From Methylobacterium radiodurans (lineage in GTDB: Bacteria; Pseudomonadota; Alphaproteobacteria; Rhizobiales; Beijerinckiaceae), in NCBI RefSeq assembly GCF_003173735.1, contig NZ_CP029551.1:4851001-4915000 (forward strand): a stretch of 64,000 nt of DNA. Direction: 5' to 3'. Shown here one piece after another: positions 55,606 to 63,429 of the stretch. A program made the translations under genes and the position numbers. The notes beneath the pieces are model-generated. The model was given only the letters and a program-made list of their open reading frames with translations. It ran no database searches and was not told where the DNA came from. Within the stretch, counting starts at the first letter, position 1; every line of letters begins with the position of its first letter.

Positions 55606-58600
55606 ATGCGCCTCAACGTCTCCGCCTGGGCGATTCGCAACCCGATCGCGCCCCTCGTCCTCTTCCTCGTGCTGGTGGTGCTGGGCCTTGTCAGCTTCCG
55701 GGGGCTGGCCGTCACCCGCATGCCCAACGTGGACGTGCCGATCGTCTCGGTCTCGATCACGCAGTCGGGCGCCGCGCCCTCCGAGCTTCAGACCCAGGTC
55801 ACCAAATGGGTCGAGGATTCGATCGCGGGCGTGCGGGGCGTCAAGCACATCACCTCGTCGATCACGGAAGGATCCTCCGTGACCACGGTCGAGTTCCGCC
55901 TGGAGGTGAACACCGACCGCGCCGTCAACGACGTGAAGGACGCGATCTCTAAGATCCGCATCAACCTGCCGCGCACCATCGACGAGCCGGTGATCCAGCG
56001 CGTCGAGATCACCGGCCTGCCGATCCTGATCTACGGCGTCACCTCGCCCGCGATGACGCCAGCCGACCTGTCCTGGTTCGTCGAGGACAACGTCGCCCGC
56101 ACGCTCCAGGGGGTGAAGGGCGTGGGCGGCGTCGAGCGCGTCGGCGGCGTCGCGCGGGAGCTGCGCGTCACGCTCCAGCCGGACCGGCTGCTCGCGCTCG
56201 GCATCACCGCGGCCGACGTGAACCGGCAGTTGCGCCTGACTTCCGCCGACATGGCGGGCGGGCGCGGCGAGGTCGGCGGGCGCGAGCAGTCGATCCGGAC
56301 GCTCGCCGCCTCCCGCTCCGTGCGCGACCTGAAGGCCACCTCGATCGTGCTGCCCGGCGGCCGCAAGGTCCGGCTCGACGACCTCGCGACCATCGAGGAC
56401 ACGATCGAGGAGCCGCGGACCTTCGCCCGCTTCAACGGCGAGCCGGTGGTGGCGCTCGCCGTCTCGCGCGGCTCGGGCGCGAGCGATGCCGAGGTCGCGA
56501 CCGCCGTCGAGAAGAAGATGGCGGAGATCCGGGCGAGCTATCCCGAGATCCGCTTCGAGCGGATCGATTCCTCGGTCGAGGCGACGCGCGGCTCCTACGA
56601 ATCGGCGATGCACACCCTGATCGAGGGCGCGGCGCTCGCGGTCGTGGTGGTGCTGCTCTTCCTGCGCGACTGGCGCGCGACCCTGATCGCCGCGGTGGCG
56701 CTGCCGCTCTCGGTCTTTCCGACCTTCTGGGCGATGGACGCGATGGGCTTCACGCTCAACGGCATCAGCCTGCTCGCCATCACGCTGGTCACCGGCATCC
56801 TGGTGGACGACGCGATCGTGGAAATCGAGAACATCGTCCGGCACATGCGGATGGGCAAGTCCGCCTACCGTGCCGCCCTGGAGGGCGCCGACGAGATCGG
56901 CTTGGCCGTCATCGCCATCACGGCGACCCTGATCGCGGTCTTCGCGCCGGTTTCCTTCATGGGCGGCATCGCGGGCCGCTACTTCATCCAGTTCGGCCTG
57001 ACCATCGCGGTCTCGGTCTTCATGTCGCTGCTCGTCGCACGCCTGATCACGCCGCTGATGGCCGCCTACTTCCTGCGCGACCACGGCCACCACGAGGCGC
57101 GCGAGGGCGCGGTGATGCGCACCTATGCCCGCGTCGTGACGTGGTCGGTGCGCCACCGCTTCCTGACGCTCATCGCCGGCCTCGCGCTGTTTGCCGGCTC
57201 GCTCGTCTCGACCGGGCTGCTGCCCTCCGGCTTCATCCCGAAGCAGGACAACGCCCGCACCCTGTTCATGGTCGAGCTGGCGCCGGGCGCCCGGCTCGCC
57301 GACACGGTCGCGGTCTCCGACCGGGTGGTGGAGCGTATCCGCCAGATGCCCGAGGTCGTCTCGGTCTTCGTCGACGGCGGGCGCCAGTTGCCGGGCAAGA
57401 AGGAGACGCGGCTCGCCACCCTCATCGTGAACCTGACGCCGAAATCGGAGCGGGCCAAGCGGCAGTGGACGATCGAGGCCGAGATCGCCGGGATGCTCGC
57501 CGAGGAGCCCGACATCCGCTCCTGGACCCTGCGCGAGAGCGGCCAGCGCGACCTCGCCCTCGTGGTGAGCGGGCCGGACGTCGCGGTGGTGACCGAGGTC
57601 GCAGCCCGCCTGCAGCGCGACATGACGGCGATCCCCCACCTCGTCTCGGTGATGTCGACGGCGCCGCTCAACCGCACCGAGGTCCGCATCCGCCCGCGCG
57701 AGGGAGCGGCCGCCGATCTCGGCGTCTCGACCGACACCATCGCGGAGACCGTGCGGGTCGGCACGATCGGCGACATCGGGCTCAACCTTGCCAAGTTCAA
57801 CGCGGCGGACCGGCAGGTGCCCATCCGGGTGATGCTGCCCGAGAGCGCCCGCGGCGCCCTCTCGCGGCTGGAGAACCTCAAGGTGCCGGCCAAGAACGGC
57901 ACCGCCGTGCCGCTGGCCGCGGTCGCCGACATCGAGCTCGACCAGGGACCGGGCGCGATCGATCGCTACGACCGCGCGGTGCGCGTCGCCGTCGAGGCGA
58001 ATCTCGAAGGTTCGGACGCCCTCGGCACGGCGATCGCCCGGGCTCTCGAGACGCCGACCGCCCGGAACCTGCCGCCCGGCGTCACCATCAAGCAGACGGG
58101 CGACGCCGAGATCATGCAGGAGGTGTTCTCCGGCTTCCTTCTGGCGATGGGCGCCGGCATCATGATGGTCTACGCGGTGCTGGTGCTGCTGTTCGGCAAC
58201 TTCCTGCAGCCCCTGACCATCCTGTTCTCGCTGCCGCTCTCGATCGGCGGCGCGATCCTGGGCCTGCTCCTGTGCAACATGTCGATCTCGATGCCGGTGG
58301 TCATCGGCATCCTGATGCTGATGGGGCTGGTGACGAAGAACGCCATCATGCTGGTCGATTTCGCCGTCGAGGAGATGCGGCTCGGCGTCGATCCGGTGAC
58401 CGCGATCGTCGATGCGGGCCGCAAGCGGGCGCGGCCCATCGTGATGACCACGATCGCGATGGCGGCCGGCATGGTGCCCTCGGCGCTGGCGCTCGGCGTT
58501 GGCGGCGAGTTCCGCGCACCGATGGCGGTGGCGGTGATCGGCGGCCTGATCGTCTCGACCCTGCTCTCGCTGATCTTCGTGCCGGCCGTCTTCCTCCTAG

Positions 58601-58710
58601 TGGACAGCCTGTCCCGCGTGCTCGGTCGCCTGCTGGGACGCTTCGTCGGCCCGCGCGATGAGGCGGATCCCGGAACCGTGCCGCACGCCGCGCCCGGGCC
58701 CACCCGGTAG
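55606..58710 (+). CDS. RND (HAE1/AcrB-type) efflux pump subunit
   Basis: 1034 residues, the standard size, with twelve membrane helices and two large periplasmic loops. The proton-relay motif GILVDDAIVEIENIVRHM (Asp pair in TM4) and LMGLVTKNAIMLVDFAVEEM (Lys in TM10) are present, so the pump should be functional. It exports drugs or metabolites using proton import. 45 bp separate it from the adaptor gene. A bidirectional-looking terminator follows at 58735-58761. Confidence 0.96.
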   Translation: MRLNVSAWAIRNPIAPLVLFLVLVVLGLVSFRGLAVTRMPNVDVPIVSVSITQSGAAPSELQTQVTKWVEDSIAGVRGVKHITSSITEGSSVTTVEFRLEVNTDRAVNDVKDAISKIRINLPRTIDEPVIQRVEITGLPILIYGVTSPAMTPADLSWFVEDNVARTLQGVKGVGGVERVGGVARELRVTLQPDRLLALGITAADVNRQLRLTSADMAGGRGEVGGREQSIRTLAASRSVRDLKATSIVLPGGRKVRLDDLATIEDTIEEPRTFARFNGEPVVALAVSRGSGASDAEVATAVEKKMAEIRASYPEIRFERIDSSVEATRGSYESAMHTLIEGAALAVVVVLLFLRDWRATLIAAVALPLSVFPTFWAMDAMGFTLNGISLLAITLVTGILVDDAIVEIENIVRHMRMGKSAYRAALEGADEIGLAVIAITATLIAVFAPVSFMGGIAGRYFIQFGLTIAVSVFMSLLVARLITPLMAAYFLRDHGHHEAREGAVMRTYARVVTWSVRHRFLTLIAGLALFAGSLVSTGLLPSGFIPKQDNARTLFMVELAPGARLADTVAVSDRVVERIRQMPEVVSVFVDGGRQLPGKKETRLATLIVNLTPKSERAKRQWTIEAEIAGMLAEEPDIRSWTLRESGQRDLALVVSGPDVAVVTEVAARLQRDMTAIPHLVSVMSTAPLNRTEVRIRPREGAAADLGVSTDTIAETVRVGTIGDIGLNLAKFNAADRQVPIRVMLPESARGALSRLENLKVPAKNGTAVPLAAVADIELDQGPGAIDRYDRAVRVAVEANLEGSDALGTAIARALETPTARNLPPGVTIKQTGDAEIMQEVFSGFLLAMGAGIMMVYAVLVLLFGNFLQPLTILFSLPLSIGGAILGLLLCNMSISMPVVIGILMLMGLVTKNAIMLVDFAVEEMRLGVDPVTAIVDAGRKRARPIVMTTIAMAAGMVPSALALGVGGEFRAPMAVAVIGGLIVSTLLSLIFVPAVFLLVDSLSRVLGRLLGRFVGPRDEADPGTVPHAAPGPTR

Positions 58711-58734
58711 GTCGACGGCGCCGGGGCCATGAGA

Positions 58735-58761
58735 AAAGGCCAGCCCGGCGGGCTGGCCTTT
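58735..58761 (+). terminator. Terminator of the RND operon
   Basis: AAAGGCCAGCC and GGCTGGCCTTT form an 11-bp stem around CGGCG, flanked by A on the left and T on the right, so it may also serve the converging 58795-59004 gene. Confidence 0.85.
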
Positions 58762-58794
58762 CGCGTGCCGGGGCGGAAAGTCCGGAAAGGGCGC

Positions 58795-59004
58795 TTACTC
58801 GCCGGCCATCATCTCGGGCGAGTAGTGGCCGCACCAGTCGGAGGCCGACACGACCGGCCAGAGCCCGTGCTCCTGCGGCCCCGGCTGGGTCACCGGCGGG
58901 TTGAAGCGGCACAGGCCCTCGTCGCCCTGCCCGGCCGTCTGCGCCGCCTTGTGGGTGTCGAAGTAGCGGCAGCTCTGGCACTGGGCGTTCATGGTGTTGG
59001 CCAT
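58795..59004 (-). CDS. Small four-Cys protein, probably metal-binding
   Basis: 69 residues with GAGGAG upstream. QCQSCRYFDTHKAAQTAG begins with CxxC, then GLCRFNPPVTQPGPQEHG and DWCGHYSPEM. The four Cys (2+1+1) plus His resemble a small zinc or Fe-S site. I recall similar short proteins in other Rhizobiales with the same GLCRFNPPV...WPVV..DWCGH pattern, without known function. Confidence 0.78.
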   Translation of the reverse strand: MANTMNAQCQSCRYFDTHKAAQTAGQGDEGLCRFNPPVTQPGPQEHGLWPVVSASDWCGHYSPEMMAGE

Positions 59005-59487
59005 CGGGTTGCTCCTCGCTTGCCGGTGCGGGTCTGGACACCGCACGGTTCGGAATTAGAAGAAGTCCAATCTGGCGGGTCAACGCGGCGGGTCGGCGGA
59101 GGTTTCAGCGCCGGGTGCGCGAATGGCGGACCCAAGATGTCGCACCGCGTCGCGGTGACCGCAGCGGTATTACCGGCCCAAACGTACGACGGAAGACACG
59201 TATTCTGAGGACGAGGCTGGTGCGCCCTCTTCCATCGCCTGAGGTCGCACGGCACAATCGTGCACGATCGAGCGGCTCAAGCGGGAAATCCCTCGCGCTC
59301 CATTAATGCCGACTTGGCTCTCACCGAAATTCAACGGCTGCGCTACAGGGCTGTGCGGTCGCGCACTCCAGGAGCCATGCGGCTGCCGGCCGGTCCCGGC
59401 CGTGTTGCAGGTCTGCACTATCGAGCGGCGACGCTTTGGTTTTTCTCTCTGCTCATGGTCCCCGCCCCGGGGACGAGGATTTGAGCC
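59005..59487. promoter_or_regulatory. Region upstream of the porin gene
   Basis: 483 bp without a convincing gene; plus-strand frames here are Arg/Ser-rich and not protein-like. The stretch before the porin ATG includes TTTGGTTTTTCTCTCTGC near 59430-59450 and GACGAGGAT as a weak ribosome site. It is presumably the long leader and promoter of an abundant outer-membrane protein. Confidence 0.4.
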
Positions 59488-60372
59488 ATGAAGAAGATCC
59501 TGCTTGCCTCCACGGTGCTCGCCGGCCTGACCGCTGCCGCGTCTGCCGCCGACCTTCCGCGTCGTGCTGCGCCGCCGCCGGTGTTCACGCCGGTTCCGGT
59601 CTTCACCTGGACGGGCTTCTACGCCGGTTTCAACGCGGGCTACGGCTTCGGCACGGGCAACGATCGTCAGGCCCCCACCGTGGTGCTGGTCAACGGCGCC
59701 AGCGGCCTGGTCGCCCCCGGCACCTCGGCCGCCCTCGGCTTCAGCAACAACCGCTCCAACACCGACGGCTTCGTCGGCGGCGGCCAGATCGGCTACAACT
59801 GGCAGCTGACCCCCGGCTCGGGCGTGGTGTTCGGCATCGAGGCCGACGCGCAGTACGTCGATTTCGGCCGTGAGCGGAACCGCTTCGCCCTGGCCGGCGC
59901 CGGCCTGCTGCCGGGTGTCGGCGTGTTCAACCCGAACGGCCTGTCGACCCTCGACTACTTCGGCACCGTGCGCGGCCGCCTCGGCTACGCCTTCGACCGC
60001 ACCCTCGTGTACGCCACGGGCGGCTTCGCCTACGGCTCGGGCGGCGGCCGCGACTTCGGCCTGCCGAACTCCTCGCGCGACGAGTTCCAGACCGGCTACG
60101 CGGTCGGCGGCGGCATCGAGTACGCCCTGCCCACCGACTCGTTCCTGAACTTCTTCCGCTCCTCGGCCGTGACGCTGAAGGTGGAAGGTCTCTACGTGAA
60201 CCTCGACCAGGGCAACCGCAACATCGGCGCCTTCGCCACCACGCCGGCCGGCGGCCTCGTCACCGTCGCCTCGCCCGGCGTCGCCCTGGTCTCGGGCGTC
60301 ACCAACAACCGCCGCGACACCGAGTTCGCCGTCGTCCGCGCCGGCCTGAACTACAAGTTCGGCTCGTACTAA
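59488..60372 (+). CDS. Outer-membrane beta-barrel protein (Omp25/31-like porin)
   Basis: 294 residues. Signal peptide (MKKILLASTVLAGLTAAASA), Pro-rich linker, then FTWTGFYAGFNAGYGFGTGN as first strand, alternating-residue strands throughout, YVDFGRERN and DYFGTVRGRLGYAFDRTLVY, and a C-terminal FAVVRAGLNYKFGSY ending in an aromatic. This is the typical opacity/Omp25 family of Rhizobiales. Codon use is strongly biased to C-ending codons, consistent with high expression. A strong terminator follows. Confidence 0.93.
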   Translation: MKKILLASTVLAGLTAAASAADLPRRAAPPPVFTPVPVFTWTGFYAGFNAGYGFGTGNDRQAPTVVLVNGASGLVAPGTSAALGFSNNRSNTDGFVGGGQIGYNWQLTPGSGVVFGIEADAQYVDFGRERNRFALAGAGLLPGVGVFNPNGLSTLDYFGTVRGRLGYAFDRTLVYATGGFAYGSGGGRDFGLPNSSRDEFQTGYAVGGGIEYALPTDSFLNFFRSSAVTLKVEGLYVNLDQGNRNIGAFATTPAGGLVTVASPGVALVSGVTNNRRDTEFAVVRAGLNYKFGSY

Positions 60373-60412
60373 GATCGAACATCCGGGTCGCGCAGCGACC
60401 CAAAATACTGAG

Positions 60413-60438
60413 AGCCCCGGGCGGAAACGCCCGGGGCT
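60413..60438 (+). terminator. Terminator of the porin gene
   Basis: AGCCCCGGGCG and CGCCCGGGGCT form an 11-bp perfect stem with a GAAA tetraloop, followed by TTCCC, 41 bp after the stop codon. Confidence 0.88.
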
Positions 60439-60542
60439 TTCCCGTTTGATGGAGGATCCGACGCGGGGGCGAGCCCAGATCGCAGATCTGCATTGCGCGC
60501 AATCGAGTCCCTGGGCGGTCCAATCCACGCTACGGCATCCCG

Positions 60543-60794
60543 ATGGGCACAGGAACGAGACGGCGGCCGGATGTCACGGCGCAGGCGTCGGCGATAGATC
60601 TCGACAGCACGCCGATCGAGCGCATCGCCGTGGCGCTGGGCTATCCCCCGACCATCTTTACGGACGGTACGCCCGTCGAGGCGCGCCTCGCCGAGACCGC
60701 GGAACTGCTCCGGCTCTGGTCGCGCGTCCGCGAGCCGGAGGCCGCAGAGCGCATCCTCGCCTTCCTCGCAGCGATCGTCGCCGAGCAGAGCTAG
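60543..60794 (+). CDS. Small hypothetical protein
   Basis: 83 residues. It reads LDSTPIERIAVALGYPPTIF then LAETAELLRLWSRVREPEAA and RILAFLAAIVAEQ, a helical pattern like the C-terminal part of XRE-type regulators but without a helix-turn-helix. No ribosome site is obvious. Confidence 0.55.
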   Translation: MGTGTRRRPDVTAQASAIDLDSTPIERIAVALGYPPTIFTDGTPVEARLAETAELLRLWSRVREPEAAERILAFLAAIVAEQS

Positions 60795-61126
60795 CCGGTC
60801 TCGCGACTGCCCTGGCGAATTCGATCGTTTGGTCTCCCCGCCGACCTGCGCCGCCCTACCACCCGCCGCACGGGCAATGCGCAATCTCGCTGAGAGAAGT
60901 CGTCCGCATCGCACCCAAGAAAAAAGGCCACTCCCGAGGGAGCGGCCCGAAGTCTAGGGAGGAAACGCCCAAGATGGGCTGCGCGACCGCGACGCCGTCG
61001 CGGCTGCGCGATCTCCGTATGACACGGATTGCTGCGCCGCACCACGGCATCGGTACAGAGGTGGGCATGTCCTGCCCGCATGGTTGTAGTCCCGGCGCGG
61101 CCTCTGGCTAGGCCGCAATAGTGGTC
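60795..61126. other. Intergenic region with a minus-strand terminator
   Basis: 332 bp; contains the terminator at 60919-60947 and no recognised gene. The segment 61000-61060 has several short inverted repeats. Confidence 0.4.
60919..60947 (-). terminator. Rho-independent terminator (minus strand)
   Basis: On the minus strand GGCCGCTCCC and GGGAGTGGCC pair (one mismatch) and are followed by TTTTTTC. It is about 180 bp after the PAS gene stop, so that transcript has a long 3' UTR or contains a short unrecognised gene or sRNA. Confidence 0.75.
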
Positions 61127-61678
61127 TCATTGGATCTGCGTCGACTGTCCGGCGTCCGAACCGCCTGCGGCCAGTTTCAGCCCTACCTGATAAAGCACCG
61201 TCCGTAGCGCCGTCAGCAGGTGATCGTCGCCGCCTTGGCCGAGCAGGACGTGTGCCATGATAAGGTGATCGGCGGCCGCTTCCAGGCCAGATCGTGATGG
61301 ATCCGGCGCCGGCTCGAAGGATCCGACCGATCCCTGCGCCCTTCCCTCCGTCACCAACGCGTCCGGCAGTTGCGTGATCGATCCCAGGAAACCCAGGAAC
61401 CTGCGGTCCGGCGGTCCGAAGGAGGGCACTGCGCCGCCGAGCAGCCAGACGCTCCGCCCATCGAGACACTGCACGCGGTAGCGCACGCTGAAGGGCTGCT
61501 GCTGCCGGATCGCCTCGCCGACGATCGCGCGCACGAAGTCCCGGTCCATGGGATGCACGACCCGGGCCCAACCGTAATCGACCGCCTCGGCGAGTGTCTG
61601 CCCGGTGAGGGCGGTCCATTCCGAGCTGAGATAGATCGCCTTCCCGGCGGCGTTCGTGACGAAGATCATGCCCAACAC
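61127..61678 (-). CDS. PAS-domain protein
   Basis: 183 residues. One PAS domain (about 5-110): FVTNAAGKAIYLSSEWTALT, VVHPMDRDFVRAIVGEAIRQ, FSVRYRVQCLDGRSVWLLGG. The C-terminal ~65 residues are helical (HLIMAHVLLGQGGDDHLLTA) with no kinase or GGDEF domain. It may be a stand-alone sensor or partner of another protein. The start may be GTG 61678 or ATG 61669. It is divergent from the MucR-like gene. Confidence 0.78.
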   Translation of the reverse strand: MLGMIFVTNAAGKAIYLSSEWTALTGQTLAEAVDYGWARVVHPMDRDFVRAIVGEAIRQQQPFSVRYRVQCLDGRSVWLLGGAVPSFGPPDRRFLGFLGSITQLPDALVTEGRAQGSVGSFEPAPDPSRSGLEAAADHLIMAHVLLGQGGDDHLLTALRTVLYQVGLKLAAGGSDAGQSTQIQ

Positions 61679-62000
61679 TCGTTCCAGATGGTGCTCGGCC
61701 CTCGATGGGCAGGTCCAGCGCGCGTTTTTGGTGTGCCAGACCGAGCAGAATCCAGCGCCATTCTCATGTATTGCAAATGAGCTTTCTAAGTTTCGAGTAA
61801 AATTCAGGGACTGTTAAAAACAACCTGAAGTTATAGCGGGGATCTGACCGGTGCCAGCGCTCAAGCTCCTACCAGCTTCTGACCGTAGGTATGTTCGATC
61901 CTCTTGGGGAAGCTTGTGTGCACAAATCGACATTCCTGCTTGATCTTGGCGCACTGCTCGCAGATCTAGCTCCTGTAGGTCTCCTGATCGGATTTTGGCG
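61679..62000. promoter_or_regulatory. Divergent promoter region, AT-rich
   Basis: 322 bp between the divergent PAS and MucR-like genes. The 61760-61840 part is markedly AT-rich (GCAAATGAGCTTTCTAAGTT; GACTGTTAAAAACAACCTG with a small inverted repeat). MucR/Ros proteins bind AT-rich DNA and commonly control their own gene, so this is a good candidate site. Confidence 0.5.
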
Positions 62001-62486
62001 ATGGCAGAACAAGCGACGGATGTGCGGTCCAATCTCGTCGAAGAGGCGGTCGACATCGTATCGGCCTACGTTTCGAACAACTCGGTTCCTGCGGCCGAGC
62101 TCGGTGGTCTGATCGCCGGCGTGCACGCCGCGCTGCTGCGGTTGACGCTCGCGGGCGCGAGCAGCGCTCCCGCCGAGGAGCCGGTCGAGAAGCCTTCCGC
62201 CGCCCAGATCCGCAAGTCGGTCACCGATGAGGGCCTGATCAGCTTCATCGACGGCAAGACCTACAAGACGCTCAAGCGCCACCTGACCACCCACGGCCTC
62301 GATCCGCGCTCCTACCGCCAGCGCTACGGCCTGCCCGACGACTACCCGATGGTCGCTCCCGCCTACGCCGCGCAGCGCTCGGCACTCGCCAAGCAGATCG
62401 GTCTCGGACGGCCAGGCGCGATGGCCGAGCGGGCGGCACCCGCCGAGAAGGAGCCGCCGGCCGGAGGCCGGCGCCGGAAGAGCTGA
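62001..62486 (+). CDS. MucR/Ros-family transcriptional regulator lacking the zinc-ligand Cys
   Basis: 161 residues from the ATG at 62001. N-terminal helical oligomerisation part (LVEEAVDIVSAYVSNNSVPA ELG region), then the Ros/MucR core: KSVTDEGLISFIDGKTYKTL, KRHLTTHGLDPRSYRQRYGL and PDDYPMVAPAYAAQRSALAK. In canonical members a Cys (with a second Cys or Asp) and two His bind zinc; here the Cys is Ser (SFID) while Asp and the two His remain. Some Mesorhizobium homologues fold without zinc. The family often governs EPS, motility and symbiosis genes. No other MucR is in the window. Confidence 0.88.
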   Translation: MAEQATDVRSNLVEEAVDIVSAYVSNNSVPAAELGGLIAGVHAALLRLTLAGASSAPAEEPVEKPSAAQIRKSVTDEGLISFIDGKTYKTLKRHLTTHGLDPRSYRQRYGLPDDYPMVAPAYAAQRSALAKQIGLGRPGAMAERAAPAEKEPPAGGRRRKS

Positions 62487-62498
62487 GCACCACGCGCG

Positions 62499-62786
62499 TC
62501 AGGAAACGGCGAGGAGCTTGTCGGCCATCGACTGCTCCTTGTCCCGCCGGGTCGAGAAGATCAGCGTGAAGAAGGTGCGCTGTACGCCCATCTCGGCGAG
62601 ACGCGCCTCGCAACGCTCGGCCAGGCTGCAGATCGCGCTGAGTTCGCCCTCGATGTTGGTGCCGTTGGGATGCATCGTCGCGTCGAGACCGCTCGCCTCG
62701 ATCAGTGTCTTGATCTCGCGCACGTAGGGCGAGACCGATGGGCCTACGCCCATCGGAACGATGCAGAAATCGGCCGAAACCTTCAT
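62499..62786 (-). CDS. MTH1187-family thiamine-binding protein
   Basis: 95 residues from the ATG at 62786 with AGGAGG 8 bp upstream. The fold signature VSADFCIVPMGVGPSVSPYV then YVREIKTLIEASGLDATMHP, NGTNIEGELSAI and FFTLIFSTRRDKE is that of the MTH1187/YkoF-like (DUF77) family, which binds thiamine or related molecules as a ferredoxin-like oligomer. It converges with the MucR-like gene, 12 bp apart. Confidence 0.88.
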   Translation of the reverse strand: MKVSADFCIVPMGVGPSVSPYVREIKTLIEASGLDATMHPNGTNIEGELSAICSLAERCEARLAEMGVQRTFFTLIFSTRRDKEQSMADKLLAVS

Positions 62787-62834
62787 CGCGAACACCTCCT
62801 CGAAAACCTGTCCCTGCGGGGCGCGGCGCCGACG

Positions 62835-63152
62835 TCACGCCACGCGTAGCGGCACGGCGTAACCTGTGCGATCACGGCCCTCGTCGAGACCCGCGCGGGC
62901 TTGGTCGAGAACCTCCGCGATTCGGCCTCCGACCGCGACGGCGATGGCCGTCGAGTTCGCGCCCTCGGTCTGTTGCGCCGCCATGCGGCCGATCGCGGCC
63001 GTGATCAGCGTCTCGACGCCGAGCAGAAGCGTCCGCGCCGCCTCGGGGTTCGTCTTGCCCATGGCATCCGTCACCGAGCAGCAGATCTCTTTCAACAGCC
63101 GGAAGGTCAACCGGTCGACGGCCTCGCGATCGGCGTGCGAGAGTTCGGGCAT
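62835..63152 (-). CDS. Small hypothetical protein
   Basis: 105 residues from the ATG at 63152, with GGAG 7 bp before it. Fully helical: MPELSHADREAVDRLTFRLL, LLLGVETLITAAIGRMAAQQ, GRIAEVLDQARAGLDEG. It contains a CC pair (EICCSVTDAM). No known family. It is 48 bp upstream of the thiamine-binding gene on the same strand, so possibly co-transcribed. Confidence 0.68.
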   Translation of the reverse strand: MPELSHADREAVDRLTFRLLKEICCSVTDAMGKTNPEAARTLLLGVETLITAAIGRMAAQQTEGANSTAIAVAVGGRIAEVLDQARAGLDEGRDRTGYAVPLRVA

Positions 63153-63429
63153 GTCAGGCTCCGAAGGTTCGGCATGGCGGACGACCGGGCCGTGCGTGTC
63201 CGGTTTACGATGACAGGTCGAACAGATCAGCCTTGCGCCAGGCTTGAAGTTGCGCCGCGCGTTCAATCGATAGCTGTGAAGCCCGGCCCGCTAACGGCGG
63301 GAGCGGGCGCGGCACGGTTCGGGACTGGTCCGATGCTGGTGTTCCTTGATGCGAGCGGAAGCCCGAGTCCTGCCTCCCGTCCGAGGAGGCGATGCCGCGT
63401 GCCAGTCGTCGTGGCCGACCCGGAACCGC

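Noticed and set aside
55576..57639. A 687-codon minus-strand open frame
   Set aside because: Antisense to the RND pump gene, Asp/His/Arg-rich, no recognisable fold.
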